Assembly: GCF_918797505.1 (NCBI RefSeq)
Contig: NC_092797.1
Location: 19,419,372-19,483,371, forward strand
Source: Bemisia tabaci
Lineage: Eukaryota; Arthropoda; Insecta; Hemiptera; Aleyrodidae
Direction of reading: 5' to 3'
Length of the DNA: 64,000 nt
Program-made: the position numbers and the translations under genes
The notes under the pieces: generated by a model
Seen by the model: the letters and a program-made list of their open reading frames with translations, nothing else
Told to the model about the DNA's origin: nothing
The model's database searches: none
Shown: one piece after another, positions 20,362 to 31,440 of the stretch
How the letters are laid out: each line of letters starts with the position of its first letter
Numbering within the stretch: the stretch's first letter is position 1

Positions 20362-22994
20362 TATTTGTATTCTTTTGGTGCGTTTGGTCAATAGAGGAAC
20401 TGAGACACAAACCAACACAAATTTTGTGTTTATTTTGGTTTACTTTGCGGTGAATTTAGCGCAGAAAACAATGGAGGGACTGAGAAAATGCATTCCTCCG
20501 CTTGCACATTCACTACTCGTTTTTCCTTGAATTTCTTTGAGAAAACTAGCTGACATTTTCTCTTGAAATTGTCAACCGAACGTCGATCAAAGCCCAAGGT
20601 TATTTGGTGTTTTACTTTCCGTGCTACCCAAACTTTTGTATTGAGTTTTCTCTCTGTGCAGTTGATAAGTAATCAGAGAGACCCGATTGAATAAAAAAGT
20701 CTCTTACTTACATTTAACTCAGACCCGAAAGGGATTTTTTTCTTTTTTTTTTGTCGTCTCCGTTCTTCAGCTATAGGCGTAGTGTTTTGACCACCAACTC
20801 ACTGCAACCAGTGACCAAGAGCTTCCTTCAAAATTGGCTTATACACATGGTATTGTCAAAAAATGTGAGGTCTGCCACTTCACAGATAGGCGAATTCATC
20901 AAATGTAATACTGTTAACTTCATCAAAGCAGTACGTAATAATGAGATTTCCAATTTTCTATTTATGAAACGTTACTAAAGCCACTTCCAAAACTGTTAGT
21001 TTCACCCGCGATGGTCGCAAAACCGAAAAGAGATTATCACTGAATCACTTTTAACGAGGAAACGCCTGTTAATGGGGGAATATTCCTGATTTTTGAATCA
21101 AGTACATGGATTTGTTGATAATCCTTCTGATGAGCCTGTTCCGCAGCTTAAGCAGAGGCACAGAACCGTGTATTATTCGGATTTTAGTCTGAACTCCGCC
21201 CACACGTTAACACGAGTGCCATGTGTGTGCAGGTCCAACACATACAGAGACGACAGAACAGGAGGACTATTTGGGAAATATTATATTCGTTCTCGGTACA
21301 TAAAATTTGTAATTTTGCGTTGTTTCGAAATGAAAATCACTAAATACATTAAAAAATGTTACCTGGTCAGAAGTAAAAAAAAACTGGTTTGTCACAGTTA
21401 GGGTCATTCTTCTCCTCAGAGTCGTTTTAAATAAAATGGCGATGCCTCATTTTGTACACCATGTAAATGCAAAGTTATGATTGGTCTTCAAGCAATTTCC
21501 ACTTTTTGCTCCGCTAATTTTATTTATATCTCGTAGGAAAGCAAAAACATGTTTGAGAAAGCATCCAATAACAATTTTGAAACGAAGAAATGTTGACTTC
21601 CTCTGAAAAAAAGGAATTGTAAACTTTAAAAGATCAAAATCAATGTGTTATGAGCAGCATAATCAAACCCATGCATTTGAATATTTGAGATGAAGATTTA
21701 GTTATTTATTTCAGTCATAAAACAGACAGTGAGCCAGTATGGAAATAAAATTTAAAGAAAAAAAATCATAATTATAATTTACCCTTAAGTGCAATAGGTA
21801 TAAGGACGGAGTTAAACAGAAAGGAACCAAGCCACATCGGGATCGAACCAAGAAAAAAAGGTTTAAAGTTTAGCTCCTGCATAAGACTCAATATAAAAGA
21901 TAAACTTCAAGTTCAATTTCTGCAAAATTTGATCCAACAAAAACTTTGAATTTTTGGCGATAGATAGGTAGTAGAGCAATGGTTGAGTTCAAAACCACTC
22001 AACTCAATTTTTTCCAAAATGTGCGGGTTGGTTCCTTTTTGCCTAGCTCAGTCCAAATAAAAAATACCCTAGTGGAGCGAGAAAGTAAAAATACATGCAT
22101 TATTTTAAGTTATATACTTTTTTTTTTTTTTTTTTTTTTTTTATTTTCCTCAACATTAAAAAAAATCACCACGAAACGAAATCCAATTGACCTTTTCCTA
22201 AATACTTTACTAAAAACTCATCCGATTTCCACAGCTTAAACCTGTGGAACCTTCGCTTCTGGGAAGAAAGGAGGTTTTTGACATCGCAAACATAATATAG
22301 CGTTCGAAATTGACACAAGCCCGACAGCACACCCAGCACAGTGCGGAGAAATCATAAACATTAGCGCGCTCTGTGGACGAAGCCGAGAGTCACGAGTCGA
22401 GTGTCTCACCCTCTGCCCCTCCGCCGCATTTATGAGAGTCCCCTTCCCCCGGTTATCCCTTCGACCCTCGGCTCATTTCACCCCTCGACCCTCGCGCTTC
22501 CACCCCGCGGCCCGCCAGATGTTCCGGCCGAAAGTTGCAGCGCGCGTCGCGGCGGCGGGACGCGACGCGAGGTGGTGAAGCTACGCGCGCCTATTCCGAA
22601 TCGTCGAGTCGCGAGTTTCCGCTCGGGTAGGGGTGGAGGGATTAGTTAATTGTATTCACGATCCTAAGTTTTCTATCCGCCGAGCGCAGGTAGAACACTC
22701 GACTTTTGAGGGACTTGAGATTTTTTTTAAAAAAAAACTATGCGGCAGCCCGTGGCAGTGAAACAAGGTAAAAAAACCACCCCACAATAGGAAACGTGGC
22801 TAACATTTTAAAGGAAAACCCCAAATTGTGTTGATTGGTTACGCAGTCATTATCAAGCGATGGAAGCAAAATGATATGTAAAAAAAAAACCCTAAAATGA
22901 GGTCCCTGGAAACTATATTTTTGGCCCGGTATGCGTTTCCGGTCTCGTGTTCTCTTCTCGGGCGGGAAGTCGCGGTCATATCGTCGTTTTTCTG
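20362..22994. other. non-coding DNA with a G+C-rich block
   Basis: No exon is recognised. A T25 tract lies at 22118-22142. A B-box-like GGGATCGAACC occurs near 21838 but nothing else of a tRNA is visible. 22330-22640 is strongly G+C- and CpG-rich and would suit a promoter or first exon, although no transcript structure can be read. Confidence 0.4.
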
Positions 22995-23300
22995 CACGGA
23001 GAAAAAAACTTCGTGCGTGGGACCCGAAGTTTCGGTCATATGGATCTCTGAAGTTTTCGGATTGAGCATCTGAATACTTTAGGTCCAGCTGCTGAGGTTT
23101 GGATCACACGTCTGAAACTTCAGTTCTCTTATCTGAAGTACTTTGGTTTTGAAGTACTTCAGATGTAAGAACTGAAGTTTCAGATGCGTGATCCAAACCT
23201 TGGCAGCCAGACCTAAAGTGTTCAGATGCTCAATCCGAAAACTTCAGAGATCCAAATGACCTAAACTTCGGGTCCCACGCACGAGGTTTTTTTCTCCATG
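22995..23300. mobile_element. CACGGAG-ended long palindromic MITE
   Basis: 306 bp with ends CACGGAGAAAAAAAC and GTTTTTTTCTCCATG. The arms pair almost to the centre: CGTGCGTGGGACCCGAAGT against ACTTCGGGTCCCACGCACG, and CTTCAGATAAG-type inner blocks. The flanking dinucleotide TG is duplicated (22993-22994, 23301-23302). It can form a stem of about 145 bp. Confidence 0.88.
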
Positions 23301-23847
23301 TGACATGAGGATGCATCTCGGTTCATTCATGAGCTTTAAAGAGCATAGGACTGTATAGAGAACAGGGCTCATGTGAAAATCGAGTTACACCTTTACGTTA
23401 GATGGACGACGATATGATATCACCTACCGATCTGCTTTGATCAAGACTAACTGAAGTGAGGTGCTGTTATGATGAGGGAACCAATCGCGCCTTCAACTAA
23501 TCGTGTATGTAACACTGTCATCCTTCGCGCACGAATAGTTGCATCCAGAAGCCGCTTTTTCTGTAATATGAGCAAGGATGACATGGGAAATGGCATCACA
23601 TAAATTTTAGGTAGGCATCAGTCCTATCCTCACAGGACTAGATACCATTTTAAAATAGGGTCGTGTCCAGTCAAAATCTAAGTGATGCCATGTTCCGTTT
23701 CTTTTCTGGCTTCCATTTCGGAAATACGGCTTGCGTCAATTTTTTCCTCAACATTTCCTTGGTCTTAGGTAAGTACCTCGCCGATATTCTGATTTTCCTG
23801 ATTGTTCTTTTATGTTCTTTTTCCTCCTTTATCGGGTTGTATCAGAT
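23301..23847. other. unique non-coding DNA
   Basis: No gene or repeat is recognised. Confidence 0.35.
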
Positions 23848-24089
23848 AATACTCACTTTTTCTTTTTCGCCCGATTTGAAATTAGTTTCGCCGAATTAGA
23901 TCGCCCGATCAGTTTCGCGATGCGTCGCCGATGATAATGATGTTTCAACTTTCGTTTCGTTTTTATTTTAGTTCGATTTTCGTTTTTGATCAGCTGATGA
24001 TGGCTCTGAAAGCCGAAATGGCCATTGTGTTTTAGTTTATGGTTGACAACCGAAATTTCAAATCGGGCGAAAAAGAAAAAGTGAGTATT
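23848..24089. repeat. perfect 35-bp inverted repeat
   Basis: The arm at 23848-23882 (AATACTCACTTTTTC... to GATTTGAAAT) is the exact reverse complement of 24055-24089, with about 170 bp between. It may be the TIR of a small element or two opposed copies of one repeat end; no target duplication was found. Confidence 0.85.
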
Positions 24090-24789
24090 ATTGACTGTTA
24101 TTTTCTTTAAAATAAAACGTATTCTGCTACGGGCGAATACTAAGTCTTCTCAGCTTGCGCAAAAGTTCGATCCGAAAGTAATTAGTTAGACACGATAATA
24201 CGACATTTCACTCACCCTGATTTGATTCATACGGGATTAAGCGTGGGTTAACGAAGTGCAAGCCTTCAAGTCCTGGTGTCTAGTTGGTGGGCGGCGAGGG
24301 TGACAAAAGATAGATATAACCGGAAGGGCGGAAGGGTGAGAAGTCTCCCGCAGAGGTAGACCGCGCTCACCCCTGTAGCGCTGTCTTGGCTCCTCTGCCA
24401 CGAATTAAGTATGCAAGCGTAATTCGACCAGTCTTACTCCTCTTGTTGCTTCATGTTGTGACAAAGACCTCACGTTCGCGTTGTCGGGTACCGAGAGCGA
24501 AAGATTTAGGAAAGGCGATGAAATTCCCCCTCCCCTGTCGGCGCATGATCCTCAGCCTCTGCGTTAGTGCACATCTTGCTCTTTAATATAAAGCATTCGA
24601 GTAATGTGTAACGCATAACGCTTGAGGCGTGAGGCGCTTCGGGGGATTGGACCAATGGATCACCATTGGAACCATTTGGACCATTGGAAATATGGATTGC
24701 TAATTAAACAATTCAATTGTTAAAAAAAAAGGACTACAATGTTTCAAATGTACATTTTACAGTAACGAGAGGCTATCTTAACCACCCGT

Positions 24790-24791
<2 letters not shown>
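24090..24791. other. unique non-coding DNA
   Basis: It has a G+C-richer patch at 24280-24580 and no gene. A short direct repetition of CCATTGGA-like words occurs around 24650-24690. Confidence 0.35.

Positions 24792-24854
<63 letters not shown>
24792..24854. repeat. uninterrupted T63 tract
   Basis: Sixty-three T bases with no recognisable retroposon body beside it. It is the longest homopolymer in the window, and its assembled length may not be exact. Confidence 0.95.
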
Positions 24855-24856
<2 letters not shown>

Positions 24857-25732
24857 AAAATCTGCTGTAGGATTATTTTGCAAATTTTCGATCGTTTTTT
24901 CTATTTTTGAATAACTGATTCCCCAAAAACTTTAAATTTTGAAAAAAAAAGAAAAAAAAAAAGGGTTCTCTACATTTTTTATGCAAGATACAAGATAAAT
25001 TGGTGTCCCCTAGAATCTGAGTTCCAAAATTAATTCATGCCATACAGGATTAAGAGCATGATGGCGACCTGATCGAGCACATACGTGACTAGAAATGCAA
25101 ACCTTAATCCCATCGAGAGGATATACACTCGAAGCTTCAGGTGCTTGATTAGATGCTAAGTAAGCGCGAATTTCTTCACTTCAATTTAATGAGACACTAT
25201 TTTGAGTTCAGGAAGAGACTTCAATTTAAAACGAGGAATCTTAGAAATACTCGGGTAAACTCCGAGAGGGCTGAGATGGAGATGCTAGACCGCAAGAAGA
25301 CGCCCCTGTCTAGCAACATCGGCAGCGATAATTGAGGTCCGTAGGCCGGGGCCGGGGACAGGCAGGATAGTTACAAGCGCGACAGGGAAATAAATGTATG
25401 CAGATTAGATGAGTTCGTGAATGAAGCCGCCTGGTTATCACACCTACCACGCCAAAGCTCTCAGCTTATCACCCGCTCGAACAAAGGGTTTCGTCCCTTG
25501 CCTCGTGCCCGGGCAGAGCCCTGAGCCCTTTTTCGAGGCTCCGTGCATACTTTGGCGAAATTACTTGCGCGATCGAGTCGATGGACCAGGGTTGCTAATG
25601 CTTATCCAGAGCCCAGGTTGACAATCCCCCGGATTCTGGAGCTATCGTCTGAAATTGAGAAACTTTGCTGCGTTCAGTGGCAACTGTGTTGAAGGTACGA
25701 ATTTTAGCCCTTCAGTACGCTTAGCGACAAGA
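24855..25732. other. unique non-coding DNA
   Basis: No gene or repeat is recognised. Part of 25320-25620 is G+C-richer. Confidence 0.35.
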
Positions 25733-26395
25733 ATTGCAGTATGAGGGTTGAGATATTCTCATCCCAGGAAGCTGAATATAAATATAGCACAAAGACACCA
25801 CATAGGTACAATGGAGATGTTTCATGTGTGAGGGATTTGCGATTTGACCATTGATTCTTACGTAAAAGTTCGCGAGAAACACGATTGTGCCATTGGTTTT
25901 CTCTGAAATCATCTCCCATAAGCTCAAAAAAAGCTCTCAAAGTGAGGCCAAAATGGAGGGGATATCCCACCCTACCCTGAGAGTCCACCTCTACATCAAA
26001 ACAAATTCTCCATGCTAAGATAGGGAGCAAATACATTAGCAGGGATGCCGGGTTTTCAGTTTTCGAGTCCCCAAATAAAGTGGCAGCCCTGTCAATGTAT
26101 TTGCTCCCTATCTTTGCATGGGGAGTTTGTCTTGATCTAGAGATGGACTCTCAGGATAGCGTGGGATATCCCCTCCATTTTGGCCTCAACTCGAGAGCTT
26201 TTTTTGAGCTTGGGAGGTGATTTCAGAGAAAACCAGTGACATCATCGAGTTTCTCGCGAACTTTTACACAACAATTAATTGTCATATCGCAAATTCCTCA
26301 CACATGCAACATCTCCATTGCAGTATGAGGGTTGAGATATTCACATCCCTGGAAGTTGAATATAAATATAGCACAAAGACACCACATAGATACAA
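25733..26395. mobile_element. foldback CAATGGAGATG element between 79-bp direct repeats
   Basis: The core 25809-26320 starts CAATGGAGATG and ends CATCTCCATTG. Its two arms of about 250 bp pair, including AGATAGGGAGCAAATACATT against AATGTATTTGCTCCCTATCT at the centre. A second copy is at 55340-55848. Here only, the core is bounded by nearly identical 79-bp direct repeats (25733-25811 and 26317-26395, beginning ATTGCAGTATGAGGG and containing AATATAAATATAGCACAAAG) that overlap its ends by a few bases. It is non-coding. Confidence 0.82.
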
Positions 26396-27736
26396 TTAAG
26401 TTGAATACTTGTCTAATTTTTTTAGAAATCGCAGTGCACGTGTCTAAAGGGTAAATATTTAAACCGAGTTGTTTAAAAATACTCGAGACAGAAGGGAAAG
26501 TTTTACTTGGCCACATGATAAATTTTTTTGGCAAGACACAGTTTTGAATTCTCTCTCATTCATGGATAAAACTTGATCAACCTAATTTTTTTTCAATTGA
26601 ATGATGAAAATATTATTTCACGAAGTTCTTCTGTATGATTTCATGGAACCTCATCTTTGGTGAATTTAGGATACCATGGAATGTTGCACACTATTAATTT
26701 CTCATCTTAATTTCCTGAGGTTATGAATATTGATAGTTAAATGCGGATAATGCGTATTTCAGTTATTGCAATTTTCAAAAAATTTCCGATTACCTATGTT
26801 TTGATTTTCTCAAAAATACTGGTATGAATATTCCCTTCCAATTTTAAGTGACATTTTTAGAATGAATGAAGCAAATTCACAAACAAATTCAGAAGAAACT
26901 GATGGTTGCTTTTCTTTTAAAATAATAAAGCCTGAGTCGGCACATAGAACATCGCAATTCGACGTATGCATTTCCCGACTTTGCGCATTGAATCTTCTTT
27001 TAATTTATAGGTGTGCCAGTAATGAAAGGGTTCTGTAACGTCTGCTAGTTCCTCTTGAGGCAACATAATGGGGTGGGCATTAGACACAGTTTTTTCCCTC
27101 TGAATTCGTCGGCGTATAGGTACCTCCTAACCGTGTCTGCGAGTGCTAATAAAAAGGACCCATCACAAACCAGATACCTAAGCGGCTCAGCCATACTTGA
27201 CCGTCGAAGCGGCCATCCTTTTAAAAATCGCCGAAAAGATTCGGCCCACCCACTGACGCCCGGCGGCCGAAAGCCCTGCCGCAGTGGTCCATTGAAGATC
27301 ACAAAAATGAACGCGGCCCACTCAGCGGCCAGGAAGCGAGCCCAATCTCAGTTGGAACATCTCCTTGATTTTGCCGCCATTAATACATAAGACGTTAATG
27401 TTGCGATGGTGGCCTGCAGAAAATTGATTCCTATTCGGAGCCCATGGCATAGCCCCGCGGGGTTTTTGCCCCTCGCTCTATGCACGATTTCGGCGTGCGG
27501 TTTCACAATGACGACCCCCAGAAAGGTTGATTTTTTGTTTGAACCTTTGTCTTTAAACGCACCGCGTCTGTTTAGAGTATACTATTTGAAAGATCTCGCA
27601 CTGGTCAATTGTTGTCCCGATAAATTGTTTGAGGGTGAAAGAATCTACTCAATGTGTACCAGATAGGAGTGAAGATTCTACGCAAGTATATTTTTGCATC
27701 TCAACTTGATTGGCGGATCCGGTGTTACCACTTCGA
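26396..27736. other. non-coding DNA
   Basis: A+T-rich to about 27000, then a G+C-richer unique block (27050-27500). No gene is supported. Confidence 0.4.
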
Positions 27737-27790
27737 CAGGGCCGGATTTTCCTACTTGCCGCCCATGGGCCGCCTGTATTTTGCCGCCCC
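27737..27790 (+). mobile_element. hAT-type left end fragment
   Basis: The terminus CAGGGCCGGATTTTCC is followed by GCCGCCCATGGGCCGCC and TTTTGCCGCCCC, a pattern seen at many hAT element ends. A similar terminus is at 53338. No matching right end or 8-bp duplication was found nearby, so this is probably a truncated copy. Confidence 0.45.
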
Positions 27791-28068
27791 TTCTCATTCG
27801 TTTTGAAACATCAATAAAAACCATCAAGTGAACGTGCCAGCGGGGGAGGGTTGCATAAGACGCGTTTACTCGTGTTGAACACATTTTTTGGGAAATCCCT
27901 GTCACCCCACTTCTAGAAAAAGGTCACGGAACTTTGTGCGAAAGTCAAGTTTGGTAAACCTATCTCTATTGGACGAGGTCTTCCATTCATAAGAAATGAA
28001 CGAAAAAATTATGAAAGAACAAACACAAAATGTGGATTAATGATTTTAACTTCCGCCGCGCCGCGCAG

Positions 28069-28213
28069 ACCGCACCGTGTTTGGCGCAATGCGTGAAGTA
28101 TTCACGCAGTCTTGTAGGCGCTATCCATTTCACGCTGACCACAATAACCGCACTGTGCTTGATGCAATGCGTGAAGTTTTCGTGCAGTCTTGTAGGCGCT
28201 AATATGTGTTACA
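28069..28213 (+). repeat. satellite-like repeat S1, two units
   Basis: Two units of about 78 and 67 bp, each with ACCGCACYGTG, GCAATGCGTGAAG and GCAGTCTTGTAGGCGCTA. Three more units lie in the opposite orientation at 54531-54740. Confidence 0.8.
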
Positions 28214-29395
28214 TGTGCAAACATGTTGCAACAAAAAGAAAAAGAAAAAGAAAAAAAAACGGGAATTTTCCTCTATCAATTTGAGCATTGAGTAGCGTGG
28301 ACACATGTTGAACATCGCAGAAACCGCGTGAAATCTGAAATCTCGGAATAAATACTTATTTACCGAAGCGCTAGCTTTCGGGGCCGTGAAGTGGTATTTT
28401 TTCCCTTCGCCGACTCCTCAGTGCCGACAGCGTCGAGTGTCCCGTCTCCCGAATTGAGACGAGTCTGAGGATCCTCAAGCATCGGGAAGAGCAATTATTT
28501 TTCACCGCCCGCGTGAACGAGTTTGAGAACGTAATTTCACCCTCTTCAGCACCGCGTCGCGACGCCTCATCTCCTCGATTCCTCAAAAAATCATCCCGCG
28601 CCGTGATTTACCACCGATAATTTGCATACTGGGAGAACCCGCGCGTCCGGAAATGAGCAGCGGAAGGGTTAAACCGGAGGCTCGAGCCGAAAACTCCCCC
28701 ATAAATCCCACCGTGAGCCACGGATCCTGTACAATAAATTACAACCGGGGGCTCAAATTCGAATCGAGATGGGGTTTCAACCCTGGAGTGTCCAAATGAT
28801 ACTCCGGTAAAGGATTGCGGCTCGGATTTTGAGTTTTCGAGTGTCTTGATTCATTCTGGCCGCCAACAATCGATATCTCGTTCGATTTGACACTATGCCT
28901 CACATGGAAAAGTATCGATAATCGATAGGTCGATCAGGTTGGGAACGTCAAAATATTCCGCACTTCCGGTCTTGGGCGATTTCTTCCCCCTCCCCATCCC
29001 TCCACCCTCAACAATCTCTAGCCCAAGGCTTGACTTTGCACAGTATCATTAACCGTTTTGCCTCCCCCGCTCCGGGAACGTGATTCTGCGGCGTTTGTGT
29101 TTCTCCGTCATTAATTATAATCAGCGTTCACGACTCAATTCACTCTATTTAATACGGCGCGAGTGGAGCAACGTTTCCGTTTTTCCCGATAATCCTACGG
29201 TTTCCCCGTTGAAACAATGGGATTAAGGCGAGTTTTTCCGGAACAACGGCCGATGAGCGTTGAGCCTCGATGAGCGGATGAGAATCAACCCGTTGGAGTC
29301 CGCGCTCCTTCCGCCTCTCGTTCGCACTTGATTTGACCATTAAATTTATTGTTGCTCCGGCTCGTCCTTCTCAGCCGAGCTCGGGTGGAAAAGGC
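28214..29395. other. unique G+C-rich DNA
   Basis: 28360-29340 is one of the longest repeat-free, G+C-rich blocks. No exon is recognisable; frames on both strands lack domain-like content. It is a candidate for conserved regulatory sequence. Confidence 0.4.
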
Positions 29396-29560
29396 CATTG
29401 GGGTGGCGTGCTTTGCGATATATCGATTGATATGCCATTTAAACCTATGGAAAAAAATCTATAAACAGAGTGTTCGCAGCGAATACCTTAATTATCGATT
29501 CTTTACCGTTGGGTTAAATGGCATTACAATCGATACACCGCAATTCACGCCACGCCACTG
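29396..29560. mobile_element. hAT-type MITE with perfect 8-bp duplication
   Basis: 165 bp, ends related to CAGTGGCGTGGCG (here CATTGGGGTGGCG and CGCCACGCCACTG). The 8-mer GAAAAGGC flanks it on both sides (29388-29395 and 29561-29568). Internal ATCGAT-rich sequence and GTTCGCAGCGAA match the copy at 50859. Confidence 0.92.
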
Positions 29561-29636
29561 GAAAAGGCTCCGTCCGATGTGGGCTCAACCCTTCGTTTTG
29601 AATAATTCGATTTGCGGATGATGCGTCTTGCTTGCT

Positions 29637-29889
29637 CTGTCGTGCTATGGAAAAACGCCGTATGATCATTCGAGAGTTGCCAAATTTCCCTTGATAAAAC
29701 GTGTATTTTTTACTACATTCATGATTACTTTTCCGTGGGATTTTCAGATATTTTAGATTAAATTGCGCACAAAATTTGCTGAAAATTTTGGAAAATAATA
29801 TTCGCAGTTTTCCCAATAAATTCGGTTTTTATCGGAGGAAACTTGGCAACGTCTGAAGGCTCATACGGCGTTCTTCCTTAGCGCGGCAG
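29637..29889. mobile_element. CTGCCGTGC-family MITE, copy 4
   Basis: 253 bp, the closest relative of copies 1 and 5. Left end CTGTCGTGCTATGG, right end CCTTAGCGCGGCAG. Perfect 4-bp duplication TGCT (29633-29636, 29890-29893). It sits 57 bases outside the large composite element. Confidence 0.92.
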
Positions 29890-29945
29890 TGCTCGCTGAA
29901 TTGTTTCATCAAATTAGGGGTCATCTCGCGGAACCGTGATCCCAA

Positions 29946-31103
29946 CCCGAGAAAAAATGGATCATTCAAGCTCATTGAAAAATGAACGATCCGGATCATT
30001 CAATTTGAATGAGTTTTTCGTCAGCTCATTCAAATTTGAATGATCCAGATCGTTCACTTGATCATTGAATTTTAATGCGCCCGAATGAGCTTGAATGATC
30101 CTGATCATTGGATTTGAACGAGCTTGAATGATCCGGATCATTGGATTTCAACGAGCTTGAATGATCCGGATCATTGGATTTCAACGAGCTTGAATGATCC
30201 GGATCATTGGATTTCAACGAGCTTGAATGATCCGGATCATTGGATTTCAACGAGCTTGAATGATCCGGATCATTGGATTTCAACGAGCTTGAATGATCCG
30301 GATCATTGGATTCCAATGAGCTTGAATGATCGTGATCATTGAATTCCAACGAGTTTGAATGATCCTGATCGTTGAATTTCAACGAGCTTGAATGATCCTG
30401 ATCGTTGAATTTCAACGAGCTTGAATGATCCTGATCGTTGAATCCCAACTAGCTTGAATGATCCTGATCATTGAATCCCAGCCAGCTTGAATTCTCCTGA
30501 TCGTTGATTTCCGGTGAGTCAAGGTCTCGGTCTGATGAGAATCTATTATAAAAAGATTGTAAATAGTAAAGAAGCAAAAGTACATGGGTATCCATTCTCA
30601 CTTTGCAGTTTTTTTTTCAACAGAAAAATGAAGGGGAAAAAACCAAAAAAACATATGATGATAGGAAAAGTTAAGAAAACACAGACTCACCAGAAGTTTA
30701 TCCAATTCCTCCAGAAGTAAGCTCATCCTCCGCCCTATTACAGCAACAGTGTGAATGTAGGTACTATAATAAAAGTAGTTTGAAGGTGAACATTTTTGCT
30801 ACAAACCATCTCCCACACGCTGTCAAGAATTCAAACCACACAACAGTCATTGTGGGAGAGGCTCGTAGCTTTGCCGCCGAGTTGCAGAGCTGCTGCGGGG
30901 ATTCTTTCCATCGACAACTGAAAAATTTAACTAAAATGGAACATATTAAATTAACAGCATAACCAGAAAAATGTTGAATTGAAGAATTAACCGCGCGTTT
31001 AGAATTGCATAAGCGATGTCGCTGTTTTACTCTGATTTAAAAGAAAGAAACAAGCAAAAATTACATTGGGATACAGGGGTCCCAGTTAGCAAGATTGAGC
31101 TCC
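29946..31103 (+). repeat. left terminal inverted repeat of the large element
   Basis: Matches the reverse complement of the right arm, for example CACACGCTGTCAAGAATTCAA against TTGAATTCTTGACAGCATGTG, and AACCGCGCGTTTAGAATTGC against GCAATTCTAAACGCGCGGTT. It is uninterrupted and shows the unfilled target sites for both insertions of the right arm (TGCT at 30891-30894; GGGGTCCC at 31076-31083). Confidence 0.85.
30097..30505 (+). repeat. 33-bp subterminal tandem repeat, about 12 units
   Basis: Units start GATCCGGATCATTGGATTTC and recur every 33 bases at 30097, 30130, 30163 and so on to 30460. The six around 30130-30295 are nearly identical, with drift on the right (GATCCTGATCGTTGAA). The outer flanks (29960-30096) and the right end of the element (36740-37190) carry irregular relatives. 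Period 33 keeps frames open on both strands, giving false NDPDHSSSLKS-type and NDPDHWISTSL-type peptides. Confidence 0.93.
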
Positions 31104-31440
31104 GTCATTTGGATCCATTAGCCCGTACAGGAGCTCGCTCCAATACTCGCGTTATCCACAAAATGTAGCAGTAGATTGAAGATGGCATTGCTAAGCGCGC
31201 TCCTTACAGTCTCCGTCCACAGTCTCTAGCGGCAGATTGGAGACTGAGTTGATAAGCGCGCTTCTGACGGTGTTCATCCACCGTCTCTAGCGGTTGAACG
31301 AAAATGAGTCGGGTACGAGTCCAGGCGAGCGCATCTAGCCGCGTGTGTAGTGCGTTTGGAGTTGCGGAGAAATGCAGGAGTCTGGATGCGCGCGCCGCGC
31401 GTCCGGCGCGTCCTTCAACAGGCAAGTTGTTGTGATTTGA
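31104..31440 (+). repeat. G+C-rich internal repeats beside the left TIR
   Basis: About 60-bp units repeat here, sharing TAAGCGCGCT, CCGTCCAC or CATCCACCG and TCTCTAGCGG. An inverse of the last two words occurs at 34797-34813 (CCGTCCACCGCTAG), next to the right TIR. The block is a plausible promoter-like region for the transcript suggested to its right. Confidence 0.55.

Noticed and set aside
24386..24586. 66-codon frame with a Leu-rich stretch
   Set aside because: No ATG before the hydrophobic part and no supporting signals.
30062..30448. Open frame of 128 codons with NDPDHSSSLKS-type repeats (and an opposite-strand frame at 30124-30342)
   Set aside because: Product of the 33-bp tandem array in a transposon TIR; open on both strands for arithmetic reasons.
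30097..30505. CRISPR array
   Set aside because: Units are contiguous 33-mers without unique spacers, in eukaryotic DNA inside a TIR element.
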